DNA from: CALWOS01 sp963595735
GTDB taxonomy: Bacteria > Bacillota > Clostridia > Oscillospirales > Oscillospiraceae
Reading direction: 5' to 3'
NCBI GenBank assembly: GCA_963595735.1
Contig: CAVBJJ010000042.1
Coordinates: 1-15,088 of the forward strand
Length of the DNA: 15,088 bases
The position numbers and the translations under genes are program-made. Positions 6,320 through 15,054 of this stretch are shown piece by piece; position 1 is the first letter of the stretch; each line of letters begins with the position of its first letter. The notes beneath the pieces were generated by a model, which saw nothing but the letters and a program-made list of their open reading frames with translations, searched no databases and was not told the DNA's origin.

Positions 6320-9300
6320 ATGAGAAAAAGAGTACTATCTTTACTCCTCGCAATCGTAATGGTGTGCACACTGCTGCCGGCAACGGCTTTGGCGGCGGAT
6401 GTGACCGTCTCTGACGAAACGGCATTGGCAGACGCCATTGAGAATGCCGCAGATGGCGACACCATCACACTGGACGCCGACATCACGGTGACCACACCCA
6501 TTACGATCAACCACAAAATCACACTGGACGGCAACGGCAAGACAATTTCCGCCAGGTTTTCCCTGGATTATCAGGGCGGCGCTTTGCGTCTGGATGAGGG
6601 TTCCGCCGGTACCACGATCCAGAATGTGACCTTTGCCTTGGCGATGCAGGGGCGGGATGACGGCGGCATTTACTTTTATGGTGCATTCAACGGTGCAAAT
6701 GCCACGACCACAATTCAGAACTGCAAGTTCCGTGGTACCGGCGCTTCCGGCGACCAATCCATCGGTATTCTGAGTGCTGCCGGTCCCGTGGTGCAGAATA
6801 TTCAGGTCATCGGCTGTGAATTTTCCAAGCTGAAGTACGGAATGTACATGAATTCCGCAGCGGAGCTTACCGTGTCCGGAAGTACCTTTACCGACACGAC
6901 CTGGAACGCCATCAACATTCCCAGAGCTACCAATGTGACCATTACGGATAACACCATGACCAACATCGTAACGGCTTCTCCGGAGCAGATCGCGGCCTTT
7001 GGTCCGGCCTATGCTTCCGCAGTCAGTATCGGCAATGAGGATCCGGCGTCTACCGCTGTGGTGAAGAACAACAGCATTCAGGTAAATGAGGGCGCGGAAA
7101 AGCTCTATATCCCGGAGAATGCCACCGGCCTGCACAAGGTCGTGTTCGACACCCAGGGCGGCAGCGCGGTGGAACCGCAGCTTGTGGCGGATAATACGCC
7201 CGCTGCAAAGCCCGCCAATCCCACCCGAACCGGTTATACCTTTGTAAAATGGGTAACGGATCTCAGCCGACCGAATCACGGCGCCGGTGTTGGCAAAAAC
7301 AATGTGACCGCAGATACCACATATTACGCCGTGTGGAATGCCAACAGCTATACCATCACGCTGGATCCCCAGGTGGGATCTCTGGGAGACAATCCCGCGG
7401 AGATGACTGTGGACTATGACGGCGCCTATGCGCTGCCGACACTGGAGGACACCGCGACCTTCCGCTTCACCGGCTGGTGCCTGCGTGACGGCACATCCGT
7501 AAAGAGTGGGGATACGGTTGCCATCACCAAGAACGAGACGCTGTACGCCACCTGGGAATCCAACCTGACGGTCACGGATGTGCCCACTGGTCTGGAGATC
7601 ACCGGCGGTTCTGACAAGGTCGGCACCATTGTGGACGGCAAGGAAAAGAACGCCTCCTTGGTGTTCGAGTACAGAACCGAGGATTTGGTGGACAAGGCGG
7701 AGGATATCCTGGCGCAGGCTAAAACTGATTTGGCGCTGTCCAAAGATGCGGATATTCTGGGCTTGGTTGGGATTCAGGTCTATGTCAATGAAAACGGCAT
7801 TCTGACCAAGGTGGATGACGCGGTTCTCAGCGAGCCTGTCACCGTCAGCGTTCCCTTTGCGGATATTACCATGGAGCAGGCCTACAGTATGTACCATTAT
7901 AATGGCACCGGGTTTGACGGCCCCCTTGCCGCGACCGCAAAGACTGTGAACAGCCAGAGCTTCCTGAGCCTGCGCACCAATGCCTTTTCTCCCTTTGTCG
8001 TGGTTGGCGGTGTGGCGTATAATACCATCACGGTCACCAACGATGCGGGCTGCAATGTTGTTTACAAGAGCAGCGCCAAAACAGGGGAGGACTACACCTT
8101 CACCGTTTCCACGGAGCCGGGCTATGCCATTGCCAGCGTAAAGGCAAACGGCAACAGCTTTGCTGTGGGCGATCCGAAGTTTGTGGATAACCAGGATGGT
8201 TCTTACACCATCGTGGCGGTGGATGACAATTACAACATCGAGATCAAGACCGCCAAAGCCGCAGATACGAGAGATCTGATTTACGAGGATGCCAAGAGCG
8301 ATGGCGCTGCCGATGCGACAGCAGTGGAGATCGGCGATACCGTCAAGGTCAAGGCTGCGCCTGCGGAGGTTGCCGGTATGCACTTTGGCGGCTGGCGCTC
8401 CAGTGACGGCGGAACCGTGTACCAGCCCGGCGATACCTTCAAAATGCCGGATGTGGATGTGACGCTGACCGCGCAGTGGGAGCAGCAGTACACGCTGACT
8501 TATGATGTCGATGGCGGCGATGTGGCAGCTCCGGCTGCCAAGTCCGGCACCAAGCTCATTGTTGCAGACTACGAGGGCACCAAAACCCTTGGCGGTGTTG
8601 TGTACACCTTTGTAGGCTGGAACACCAACCTTGGCGGAAACGGCACGACCTATCTGCCCGGCAGCACGATCGAACTGCTGGACGACATCACCCTGTATGC
8701 CCAGTGGGAAGACCAGAATGAATACGAGGTCGTCTTCAAGCAGGGCACCAAGCCCACCGGCGCAACAGCGGACATCACCGGTACCAAGCCTACCATGGTC
8801 GCGCAAAAGTACGGCGCGGTGATCACCCTGCCGGAAAACACACTGTCCATCGCGGATGAGGCAGACGGCACGACCTATGTCATGACCGGCTGGAAGTATG
8901 ACACCGTGGTCTATGCTCCCGGCTCCACCTTTGTCATGCCCCAGAGCAAGGTCGTTTTCACTGCCCAGTGGAAGAAAGTTGCACCGGACAAGAGCACGGT
9001 TGTCTATAACGCAAACGGCGGTGTGAATCCGCCAGTGGATTACGCAACCTACAAAGCCGGAAGCAGCTACACGCTGCTGGATGCCGGTATGATGACCCGG
9101 GACGGCCACACCTTTACCGGTTGGTTTGCGGATCAGAAGTGCACCGGCACTGCCCTGGACACCGCAACGCTAAAGGCCGGCGCCAATGTGTTCTATGCCG
9201 GCTGGGAAGCCGTGCAGACCTACGGCGTTAGCTATGACCCCAACGGCGCAGACGGCACAGCACCTGTGGATGCCAACGCCTATGCGGAAAAAGATGTGTT

Positions 9301-9514
9301 CACCGTGCTTCCCGCAGATCTGCTGACCAAGGCCGCAGATGAAACCGGTTACTATGTCTTTGGCGGCTGGAACACGAAAGCAGACGGCTCCGGCACCACC
9401 TATGCCCCCGGCAGTTCTGTTGTTATGGGAGCGGAGGATATTACCCTGTACGCCGTTTGGAATCATGTGGAATTTGACAAATACGCCGTGATTTATAACC
9501 TCAACGGCGGCACC
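6320..9514 (+). CDS. Giant SLH-anchored surface protein, N-terminal part (one gene broken by an assembly gap)
   Basis: The first 1,065 residues of a secreted cell-surface protein; the rest is after the gap. A signal peptide (1-25, basic MRKR, hydrophobic core, ending ALA before AD) directs export. Residues about 28-270 resemble a right-handed parallel beta-helix, starting with the usual DGDTITLDADITV and DGNGKTI and carrying repeated short NVT/NCKF/GCEF turns; this fold occurs in polysaccharide lyases and adhesins. Two InlB-type B-repeats follow (about 273-414), then a beta-rich stretch of about 230 residues without a family I know, then further B-repeats up to the gap. Each repeat shows YxxxYDxNGG, a central GWxxx and a closing LYAxW. 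AGGAGG (6306-6311) is eight bases before the chosen ATG at 6320; ATG 6314 is too close to it. The likely role is adhesion or glycan contact, inferred from architecture alone. Confidence 0.9.
7137..7560 (+). repeat. Two InlB-type B-repeats (Listeria-Bacteroides repeat) in the surface protein
   Basis: Two coding repeat units of about 70 residues, at 7137-7338 and 7348-7559. The first begins VVFDTQGGS and ends YYAVW; the second begins ITLDPQVGS and ends LYATW. They follow the beta-helix domain and are separated from the main array by about 700 bases of a different beta-rich sequence. Confidence 0.8.
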
Positions 9515-10500
9515 NNNNNNNNNNNNNNNNNNNNNNNNNNNNNNNNNNNNNNNNGGCACCAGCGCCACCCCGATCGTGGATGATCAGGCGTATATTGCGG
9601 ATGCTGCTGTCACCGTGACGGCAGAAGTGCCCACCAAGGAGGGCTATCACTTCAACGGCTGGCGCTATATGACGGCGGACGGCCCGCTGTATCAGGCAGG
9701 CGACAGCTTTAAGATGCCCGGCGAAACCGTCTATCTGGTTGCAGATTGGACAAAGACCTATACTGTTACCTATAACGCCGCCGGCGGCAGCACGGCGCCG
9801 GTAGATCCCACGGCCTATGACCTGGATCAGACGGTTACCGTTCTGGACGCCGTTACCAGAGAGCATTATGCATTCAAGGGTTGGCTGAACAATCAGGACG
9901 GTAAGGTCTATGCAGCAGGGGAGAGCTTCAAAATGCCTGCTGCCAATGTGATCCTGACTGCCCAGTGGGAGCAGCTGTTTACCCTGACTTACGATGCCAA
10001 CGGTGCTTCCGGCTCCGTTGCCAGCGTGGCGGACAAGACCGCTGACGATGAGATCGCCATCGCAGACAGCACTGGTCTGGTCAAGGCGGGCAGCAGCTTT
10101 ATCGGCTGGAACACCCAGGCCGATGGCTCCGGCGATACCTATTATCCCGGCAACAAGATCAAGCTGAAAGACAACATGACCCTGTACGCCCAGTGGGGCA
10201 GTGAGTATACCATTGTCTTTGATGACAATCTGGATGCGCCCCTGTCCGACTATGTCACCATTAACGATGCCCATGACGCGGCCTATACAGGACAGGTCAC
10301 GCTGACCGATCTGAAAAACGGGGACTCCATCAAAAACAAGCTGCCCCAGTTTGCCCGCGTGAATTACATCTTCAACGGTTGGGTCGATAGCAATGGCGAC
10401 AAGGTCAATCTTTCCGCACCGCTGAGCAATCTGGAAACCCTGGATGCCCAGGACGGTACGGTGGATCAGATCGTTACCATCTATGCCTCCTGGAGCGGGA
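8264..10500 (+). repeat. Array of about nine InlB-type B-repeats interrupted by the assembly gap
   Basis: Units of about 70-100 codons lie near 8264-8488, 8488-8715, 8719-8980, 8998-9211, 9220-9469, 9482-9756 (contains the N run), 9758-9970, 9978-10197 and 10206-10500. The recurring marks are YDxNGG-like starts, a central GW and a final AQW, AVW or ASW. The units are divergent in protein sequence, so this is an old array, not a recent amplification. The short sequences around the gap are nevertheless similar enough to mislead assembly. Confidence 0.8.
9515..9554. other. Assembly gap of 40 N inside the surface-protein gene
   Basis: Forty undetermined bases. The reading frame is complete up to 9514 and resumes at a codon boundary at 9555, so the true missing length must be a multiple of three if the gene is intact; 40 is not. 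The six bases before the gap and the six after it are both GGCACC, so the true sequence could be an overlap with nothing missing, or one or more whole repeat units could be lost. Confidence 0.97.
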
Positions 10501-13487
10501 AGTATACCGCACCCACAGCGGTGGAGATCGAAACCTCCGCGCTGGAATCCGGCATTTATGCCAACTACTACAGCGATTTCATCCGAGCCTTTGATACTAC
10601 CCCCGCGGAAAATGCGGTTTACCGCAACTTCGTTCTGGTCGGCAGCAACGGCAAGACCGCGAACGCGACCAAGCTTCCTGAGGGTCTGTATCTGAACAGC
10701 CGTACCGGCGAGGTCTATGGTGTTCCCACGCTGGCCGGCGAGTATGAATTCTATGTCCGGATGCGGGACGATGAGTCCGAGCATTGGATCTCCGAGGCCA
10801 AGAAGATCACCATCACCATCCAGAAAGCGGATCTGCACATCGACCACAAGGCGGGCGACAATGTTACCTATCAAAAGACCTATGGCGATAAGGAAAGCAA
10901 GGCCAAAGCGCTGGATGGCACCAACGAGGGTCTGACCTATGGCAACAAGACCAATCTGGATGTTGTCATTCCCACTGCGGAAATCACCCTGTCCGACAGC
11001 GACAGCAGTGTGGTTGCCAGCTATGATTACACCGCCAAAAACACGGAGCGGGAAACCAATGCGGCAAGCTTTAATGCCGCTTCTGCCAACACACTGCAGT
11101 ATGCACCGGATCTCGACGCCGCACATCAGGTTCCCGACACGAGAACGGACAACATGACCGCGCACTTCCAGCGTATCGCCGGCGAGGATGCGGACAGCTA
11201 CAAGCTGTATATGCTGGATGCGGATGTAAGCTTTGTGGAGCCCACTCTGGCGGAGAACCACAATCTGCTGATCGCGGAGGCGTTCAAGACCCAGGACAAA
11301 ACCGAAAGCACCGCTGCCCAGTACCTGTTTACCATCCGGAAAGCGGAGTTCAATCTGGATATGTCCGGCGACAGCAGTGTGATCGCGGAAAACCAGAAGA
11401 TTTATGGCGAGGACAACACCATTCTGCCCTCCAGCAGACTGGCGGATGCCACGATCACCAACGCAGCGGAGCTTACCGCGATCGCAAAGGCTGCGGATAC
11501 CCAGAACATTATCATCACCATGGCCAATGGCATTCAGGATATCATCACGATCGGCTATAAGCGCGTGACCGGAGAAGACGCCGGAACTTACAAGCTGTAT
11601 CTGATCGAGGATGACATTGTCGCAGTGCAGATCAACGGCCTGACCGAGGATGCCGATGCACTGGCCAACAAGATGGCGAAGAACTATGTTATCCATGTCA
11701 ATGCCGACTTTGGACGCACCGATAAGAACACGGCCGAAGCAGCAAAATACCTGTTTACCATTCACCAGAAACCGGGTGTGACTTATAACAAGACCGTCAC
11801 CTATGGTGAGGTCAAGCCCGGTGAGGTGCTGCAGGACGGTACCTGGACGAACATCGTTGCGACCAGCAATGTTGGCATCCAGGATACCGCAACCGCAACT
11901 GTGCGCGCGGACGCGGTAGCTTCCGGCGCCGGCTTCCTGAAAGCCAACACCTACACCAACGCGGATAATATTCTGGACTTTGCGGTCAATAACACCGCAG
12001 ATCCTCTGGGTACGGCTTCTGCCAATACCACCGCGAACTACGAGACCCCAGTGCTGAAGCTGGTCGTCAACGCCAAGGTTCTGGAAAAGACCGGCGATGG
12101 CAAGGACATTTCCATCTTCAAGGGCACGGACGCCACGGCAAGCATTGCGGATATGCATCCCGTGTTCACCGGCGTGCTGCCCAATGACGAAGTTGTTTTC
12201 AGCTACAGCTACACCTTGGACGGCAGCCACTATGCAACGGCTGCGGAACTGGCTGCTGCCCTGGCGGCAAAGGAGCCCGGCAGCTACAAGGTTTCCGTGA
12301 CGGCAGCGCTTTCCGGCGCGGACGCTGCAAACTACAGTATTGCCGCTGCGGATGCAAGCGTGGAGCACACGGTCATCGTTGCAAACAAGGAGCTGACTCT
12401 GAAAGCCACACCGCTCAGCGTCCGCCAGAACGCAAGCGTGGATGCCAGCAAGCTGGTCAGTCTGACCGGTCTGGAAACTGGCGATGATGTTACGGTTACC
12501 TATCAGTACCAGTATGCAGGCGCTCCCATTGATGCCGATGGTATCAATGCGCTGGCAAAGGACCTGGCCAACAGCCCCTACACCATCACGGTGACTCCGG
12601 TTCTCAGCGGTGCGGATGCTGCCAAGTATGCAGTTGTTCCTGCCAGCGTGGACTCCACGCTGACTGTCACCAGAGCCAGCAGCGGCGGCGGTGGCGGTGG
12701 GGTGAGCACCTATGCCATCACTGCGACCGCGGGCAAGGGCGGAACGATCACCCCGTCCGGCAGAACCAGTGTGGTTTCCGGTGGCACCCAGGTCTATACC
12801 ATCACCGCAAATCTGGGTTATAAGATCCAGGATGTGAAGGTAGACGGTGTCAGCGTTGGCGCTGTCAGCACCTATACCTTTGAAAAGGTGAGAACCTCTC
12901 ACACCATTGAGGTCAGTTTCACCGGCGGCAGCAATTACAAGGACTGCGCACATGATGTCAATTGCCCGCTGTATCGGTTCAAGGATACCAACATCAACGC
13001 CTGGTATCACGATGGCGTTCACTATTGCCTGGATACCGGCATCATGAACGGTACCGGCGCAAGCACCTTTGAGCCGGAGACCACTACGACCCGTGCTATG
13101 ATCGTGACCATGCTGGCGCGTATAGACGGCGTGGACACCAGCACCGGCAGCACATGGTATGCTGTCGGCAGAGATTGGGCTGTGGCAAAGGGGATTTCTG
13201 ACGGCTCCGACATTGAGGAGGCAATCACCCGTGAGCAGCTGGTGACAATGCTGTATCGTTATGCCCAGTACAAGGGTATCAAGACCACAGCAGGCAATGC
13301 TGCGGATCTGATGGGCTTCAACGATGTGTCCGTGATCAGCCCCTGGGCAAAGTCTGCTATGGAGTGGGCTGTGTCCGCTGGTGTCATCACCGGCAGCGAT
13401 AACTATTATCTGCTGCCCGGCACCAATGCCACCCGTGCGGAAGTTGCGACCCTGATCATGCGCTTCTGTGATGCGCTTCAGAAATAA
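9555..13487 (+). CDS. Giant SLH-anchored surface protein, C-terminal part
   Basis: The remaining 1,310 residues of the protein begun at 6320. The rest of the B-repeat array runs to about 10500. A putative-Ig (He_PIG-like) domain follows at 10503-10830, with LPEGLYLNSRTGEVYGVPTLAG as its mark. Next come at least two MBG-like beta domains (about 10830-11340 and 11343-11765), each with a YGD/YGED motif, a GEDADSYKL or GEDAGTYKL motif and a closing LFTI. Three looser beta domains follow to about 12680. A linker of six glycines (about 12680-12703) leads to a divergent B-repeat (12710-12920), a CX5CP cysteine pair (12945-12968) and three SLH domains (about 12970-13130, 13145-13290, 13305-13484) with TTRAM, ITREQ and ATRAE at the binding motif. 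SLH domains hold proteins on pyruvylated wall polysaccharide, so the C-terminus is the anchor and the N-terminal beta-helix is displayed. A terminator follows. Confidence 0.92.
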   Translation, partial: GTSATPIVDDQAYIADAAVTVTAEVPTKEGYHFNGWRYMTADGPLYQAGDSFKMPGETVYLVADWTKTYTVTYNAAGGSTAPVDPTAYDLDQTVTVLDAVTREHYAFKGWLNNQDGKVYAAGESFKMPAANVILTAQWEQLFTLTYDANGASGSVASVADKTADDEIAIADSTGLVKAGSSFIGWNTQADGSGDTYYPGNKIKLKDNMTLYAQWGSEYTIVFDDNLDAPLSDYVTINDAHDAAYTGQVTLTDLKNGDSIKNKLPQFARVNYIFNGWVDSNGDKVNLSAPLSNLETLDAQDGTVDQIVTIYASWSGKYTAPTAVEIETSALESGIYANYYSDFIRAFDTTPAENAVYRNFVLVGSNGKTANATKLPEGLYLNSRTGEVYGVPTLAGEYEFYVRMRDDESEHWISEAKKITITIQKADLHIDHKAGDNVTYQKTYGDKESKAKALDGTNEGLTYGNKTNLDVVIPTAEITLSDSDSSVVASYDYTAKNTERETNAASFNAASANTLQYAPDLDAAHQVPDTRTDNMTAHFQRIAGEDADSYKLYMLDADVSFVEPTLAENHNLLIAEAFKTQDKTESTAAQYLFTIRKAEFNLDMSGDSSVIAENQKIYGEDNTILPSSRLADATITNAAELTAIAKAADTQNIIITMANGIQDIITIGYKRVTGEDAGTYKLYLIEDDIVAVQINGLTEDADALANKMAKNYVIHVNADFGRTDKNTAEAAKYLFTIHQKPGVTYNKTVTYGEVKPGEVLQDGTWTNIVATSNVGIQDTATATVRADAVASGAGFLKANTYTNADNILDFAVNNTADPLGTASANTTANYETPVLKLVVNAKVLEKTGDGKDISIFKGTDATASIADMHPVFTGVLPNDEVVFSYSYTLDGSHYATAAELAAALAAKEPGSYKVSVTAALSGADAANYSIAAADASVEHTVIVANKELTLKATPLSVRQNASVDASKLVSLTGLETGDDVTVTYQYQYAGAPIDADGINALAKDLANSPYTITVTPVLSGADAAKYAVVPASVDSTLTVTRASSGGGGGGVSTYAITATAGKGGTITPSGRTSVVSGGTQVYTITANLGYKIQDVKVDGVSVGAVSTYTFEKVRTSHTIEVSFTGGSNYKDCAHDVNCPLYRFKDTNINAWYHDGVHYCLDTGIMNGTGASTFEPETTTTRAMIVTMLARIDGVDTSTGSTWYAVGRDWAVAKGISDGSDIEEAITREQLVTMLYRYAQYKGIKTTAGNAADLMGFNDVSVISPWAKSAMEWAVSAGVITGSDNYYLLPGTNATRAEVATLIMRFCDALQK

Positions 13488-13535
13488 GCAGCCTTCCCGC
13501 TGATCGTTGGGATACAACAACCAAACAAACGCAAG

Positions 13536-13568
13536 TCGTGCCGGGGTTTTACTCCGGCACGATTTTTC
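13536..13568 (+). terminator. Intrinsic terminator of the surface-protein gene
   Basis: TCGTGCCGG (13536-13544) pairs with CCGGCACGA (13554-13562) around a nine-base loop, followed by five T. It lies about 50 bases past the stop codon. Confidence 0.92.
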
Positions 13569-13631
13569 GGTTCATACATCATGGTTGAAAAGCGTTGGAA
13601 AACAGAGGCCGTAGTTTTTTGCAAAAAGCGC

Positions 13632-13660
13632 TTGACACCGGGTGCGGGTAGTGCTATAAT
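13632..13660 (+). promoter_or_regulatory. Consensus sigma-A promoter of infC-rpmI-rplT
   Basis: Perfect TTGACA (13632-13637) and perfect TATAAT (13655-13660) with a 17-base spacer. The A/T palindrome TTTTTGCAAAAA (13616-13627) lies four bases before the -35 box and may act like an UP element. A start near 13667 gives a leader of about 160 nt before infC. Confidence 0.95.
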
Positions 13661-13666
13661 ACAAAA

Positions 13667-13811
13667 GTCAAAATGAAGTAGGGCAGATTTGCGTCCGTCC
13701 TCACCGGTTCAGAATGCTGGATTTGGTCAATATTTCTTCGATTGCCTTTTGGAATAAAGGCCTTGTTGGAATTGTTGCACGGACGCTTTGCGTCCGTGTT
13801 TTAGTTTATTT
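13667..13811 (+). ncRNA. infC operon leader, candidate L20-responsive attenuator
   Basis: The transcript leader of about 160 nt holds a terminator-like hairpin, CACGGACGC (13778-13786) with GCGTCCGTG (13790-13798), a TTT loop and a TTTTAGTTTATTT tail. The 11 bases TTTGCGTCCGT of its 3' side (13787-13797) are repeated exactly at 13688-13698. The upstream copy can therefore pair with ACGGACGC (13779-13786) and form an antiterminator in place of the terminator. Another stem, GCCTTT (13744-13749) with AAAGGC (13756-13761), lies between them. In Bacillus, ribosomal protein L20 represses this same operon through such a leader; that the same holds here is inferred from position and structure. No T-box signature is present. 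Confidence 0.8.
13778..13811 (+). terminator. Attenuator hairpin in the infC leader
   Basis: A nine-bp perfect stem with a three-base loop, followed by TTTT and further T-rich sequence, ends just before the infC ribosome-binding site. It should stop transcription when the upstream antiterminator pairing (13691-13698 with 13779-13786) is not formed. Confidence 0.75.
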
Positions 13812-13826
13812 GGGAGGTGTTTTGAC

Positions 13827-14357
13827 ATCGCAACTGTGACTTACGAGATCAACGAAGAGATCCAGGCAAAGGAAGTTCGTCTCATCAGTGATGATGGCGA
13901 GCAGTTGGGCATCGTTTCCCGGGAAGAAGCGCTCCGCATTTCTGAGGAGCGGGAGCAGGATCTGGTATTGATCGCCCCGAACTCCAATCCCCCTGTCTGC
14001 AAAATTATGGACTATGGCAAGTACAGATTTGAGCAGAGCAAGCGGGAAAAGGAAGCCAAAAAGAATCAGCGTGTGATCGAGGTCAAGGAAATTCGTATGT
14101 CTCCCAGTATCGGAACAAACGATTTCAATGTCAAACTCAGAAACGGAATGAAGTTTCTGCAGGAGGGCAACCGTGTCAAGGTCACGGTGCGTTTCCGCGG
14201 CAGAGAAATGGCGCATACCGATTTGGGCGCGCAGCTGCTGAAAAATTTTGCGGAGTCCTGCGGCGAAATTGCCAGTATGGACAAAAATCCCAAACTGGAG
14301 GGACGGAACATGAGCATGTTCTTGTCTCCGAAAACTGCAAGCAACACCAAGAAGTAA
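13827..14357 (+). CDS. infC: Translation initiation factor IF-3
   Basis: Binds the 30S subunit, keeps it apart from 50S and checks start codon and initiator tRNA. The 176-aa product has the two IF3 domains: the N-domain (about 1-70, with INEEIQAKEVRLI and PPVCKIMDYGKYRFEQ), a basic helical linker (71-85, KREKEAKKNQRVIEV) and the C-domain (86-170, with KEIRMSP and VRFRGREMAH). No ATG, GTG or TTG in this frame is well placed, but ATC at 13827 lies nine bases after GGAGG (13813-13817) and gives the family's usual start. Rare AUU/AUC/AUA starts are known for infC and let IF3 lower its own synthesis. GTG at 13836 is possible but 18 bases from the ribosome site. It is first in the operon with rpmI and rplT. 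Confidence 0.95.
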   Translation: MATVTYEINEEIQAKEVRLISDDGEQLGIVSREEALRISEEREQDLVLIAPNSNPPVCKIMDYGKYRFEQSKREKEAKKNQRVIEVKEIRMSPSIGTNDFNVKLRNGMKFLQEGNRVKVTVRFRGREMAHTDLGAQLLKNFAESCGEIASMDKNPKLEGRNMSMFLSPKTASNTKK

Positions 14358-14401
14358 GCGAATCTAACAGATAAAGTTTCATGTAAAGGAGTCTGATCGT
14401 T

Positions 14402-14599
14402 ATGCCGAAGCTGAAAACTCATAGCGGCGCGAAGAAAAGATTTAGCCTCACCAAGTCTGGCAAGGTGAAGCGCGCCCACGCTTTTAAGCGTCACATTCTC
14501 ACCAAGAAAGATACCAAGCGCAAGAGAGGCCTCCGTCAGGGTACCTATGCGGATGTTACCAACGAGTCCGCTGTCAAGCGCATGATCCCGTATAAATAA
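14402..14599 (+). CDS. rpmI: 50S ribosomal protein L35 (bL35)
   Basis: A 65-aa, very basic structural protein of the large ribosomal subunit. It begins with the family pattern MPKLKTHSGAKKRF, continues with KVKRAHAFKRHILTKK and ends in KRMIPY. The length is normal for bL35. AGGAG (14387-14391) lies ten bases before the ATG. The gene is 44 bases after infC and 15 bases before rplT, the conserved order of this operon, and should be controlled with them by the leader. Confidence 0.97.
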   Translation: MPKLKTHSGAKKRFSLTKSGKVKRAHAFKRHILTKKDTKRKRGLRQGTYADVTNESAVKRMIPYK

Positions 14600-14614
14600 G
14601 GAGGACATTGAACA

Positions 14615-14968
14615 ATGGCTAGAGTCAAAGGCGCGATGATGACGCGCAAGAGAAGAAATAAAGTTTTGGGCATGGCCAAGGGCTATTGGGGCAGCAAGTC
14701 CAAGCACTTCAAGATGGCCAAGCAGGCTGTCATGAAGTCCGGCCGTTATTCTTATGTTGGCCGTAAGCAGAAGAAGCGCGACTTCCGTCAGCTGTGGATC
14801 ACCCGTATCAGCGCCGCTTGCAAGATGAACGGTATGAACTACTCTACCTTCATGCACGGCCTGAAGCAGGCCGGTATCGAGATGAATCGCAAGATGCTCT
14901 CTGAGACCGCCATTCACGAGCCCGCCGCTTTCACCGCTCTGTGCGAGAAAGCCAAGGCTGCTCTGTAA
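14615..14968 (+). CDS. rplT: 50S ribosomal protein L20 (bL20)
   Basis: A 117-aa basic protein that binds 23S rRNA early in assembly of the large subunit. The start MARVKGAMMTRKRRNKVL, the middle GRKQKKRDFRQLWITRI and the C-terminal FTALCEKAKAAL are typical, as is the length. AAGGAGG lies ten bases before the ATG. In Firmicutes L20 is also the autorepressor of this operon, so it probably acts on the leader at 13667-13811; its C-terminal RNA-binding part is intact here. Confidence 0.97.
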   Translation: MARVKGAMMTRKRRNKVLGMAKGYWGSKSKHFKMAKQAVMKSGRYSYVGRKQKKRDFRQLWITRISAACKMNGMNYSTFMHGLKQAGIEMNRKMLSETAIHEPAAFTALCEKAKAAL

Positions 14969-15054
14969 GGAACAGCATTCCCAAACAGACAACAAAGTAT
15001 GATATAAGCAGCGGCACAGTTTCCCTTTGCGGATGCATCTGTAAAATAAAAGTA

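Noticed and set aside
6341..9109. Open frame of 922 codons on the minus strand
   Set aside because: It lies wholly opposite the surface-protein gene. The translation is low-complexity and His/Gly/Arg-rich with no domain, and no suitable ribosome site or promoter is seen. It results from the codon bias of the real gene.
7137..10500. CRISPR or tandem DNA repeat array
   Set aside because: The repeats are at protein level, about 70-100 codons long and divergent in DNA. There are no short identical repeats with unique spacers.
9501..13520. Open frame of 1,339 codons on the minus strand running through the N gap
   Set aside because: It is opposite the C-terminal part of the surface protein, crosses undetermined bases and has no recognisable domain. 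The length reflects the composition of the plus-strand gene.
13667..13811. T-box riboswitch or other amino-acid sensor in the infC leader
   Set aside because: The conserved T-box sequence (AGGGTGGNACCGCG type) is absent, and the downstream genes are not tRNA-related. The position fits L20 control.
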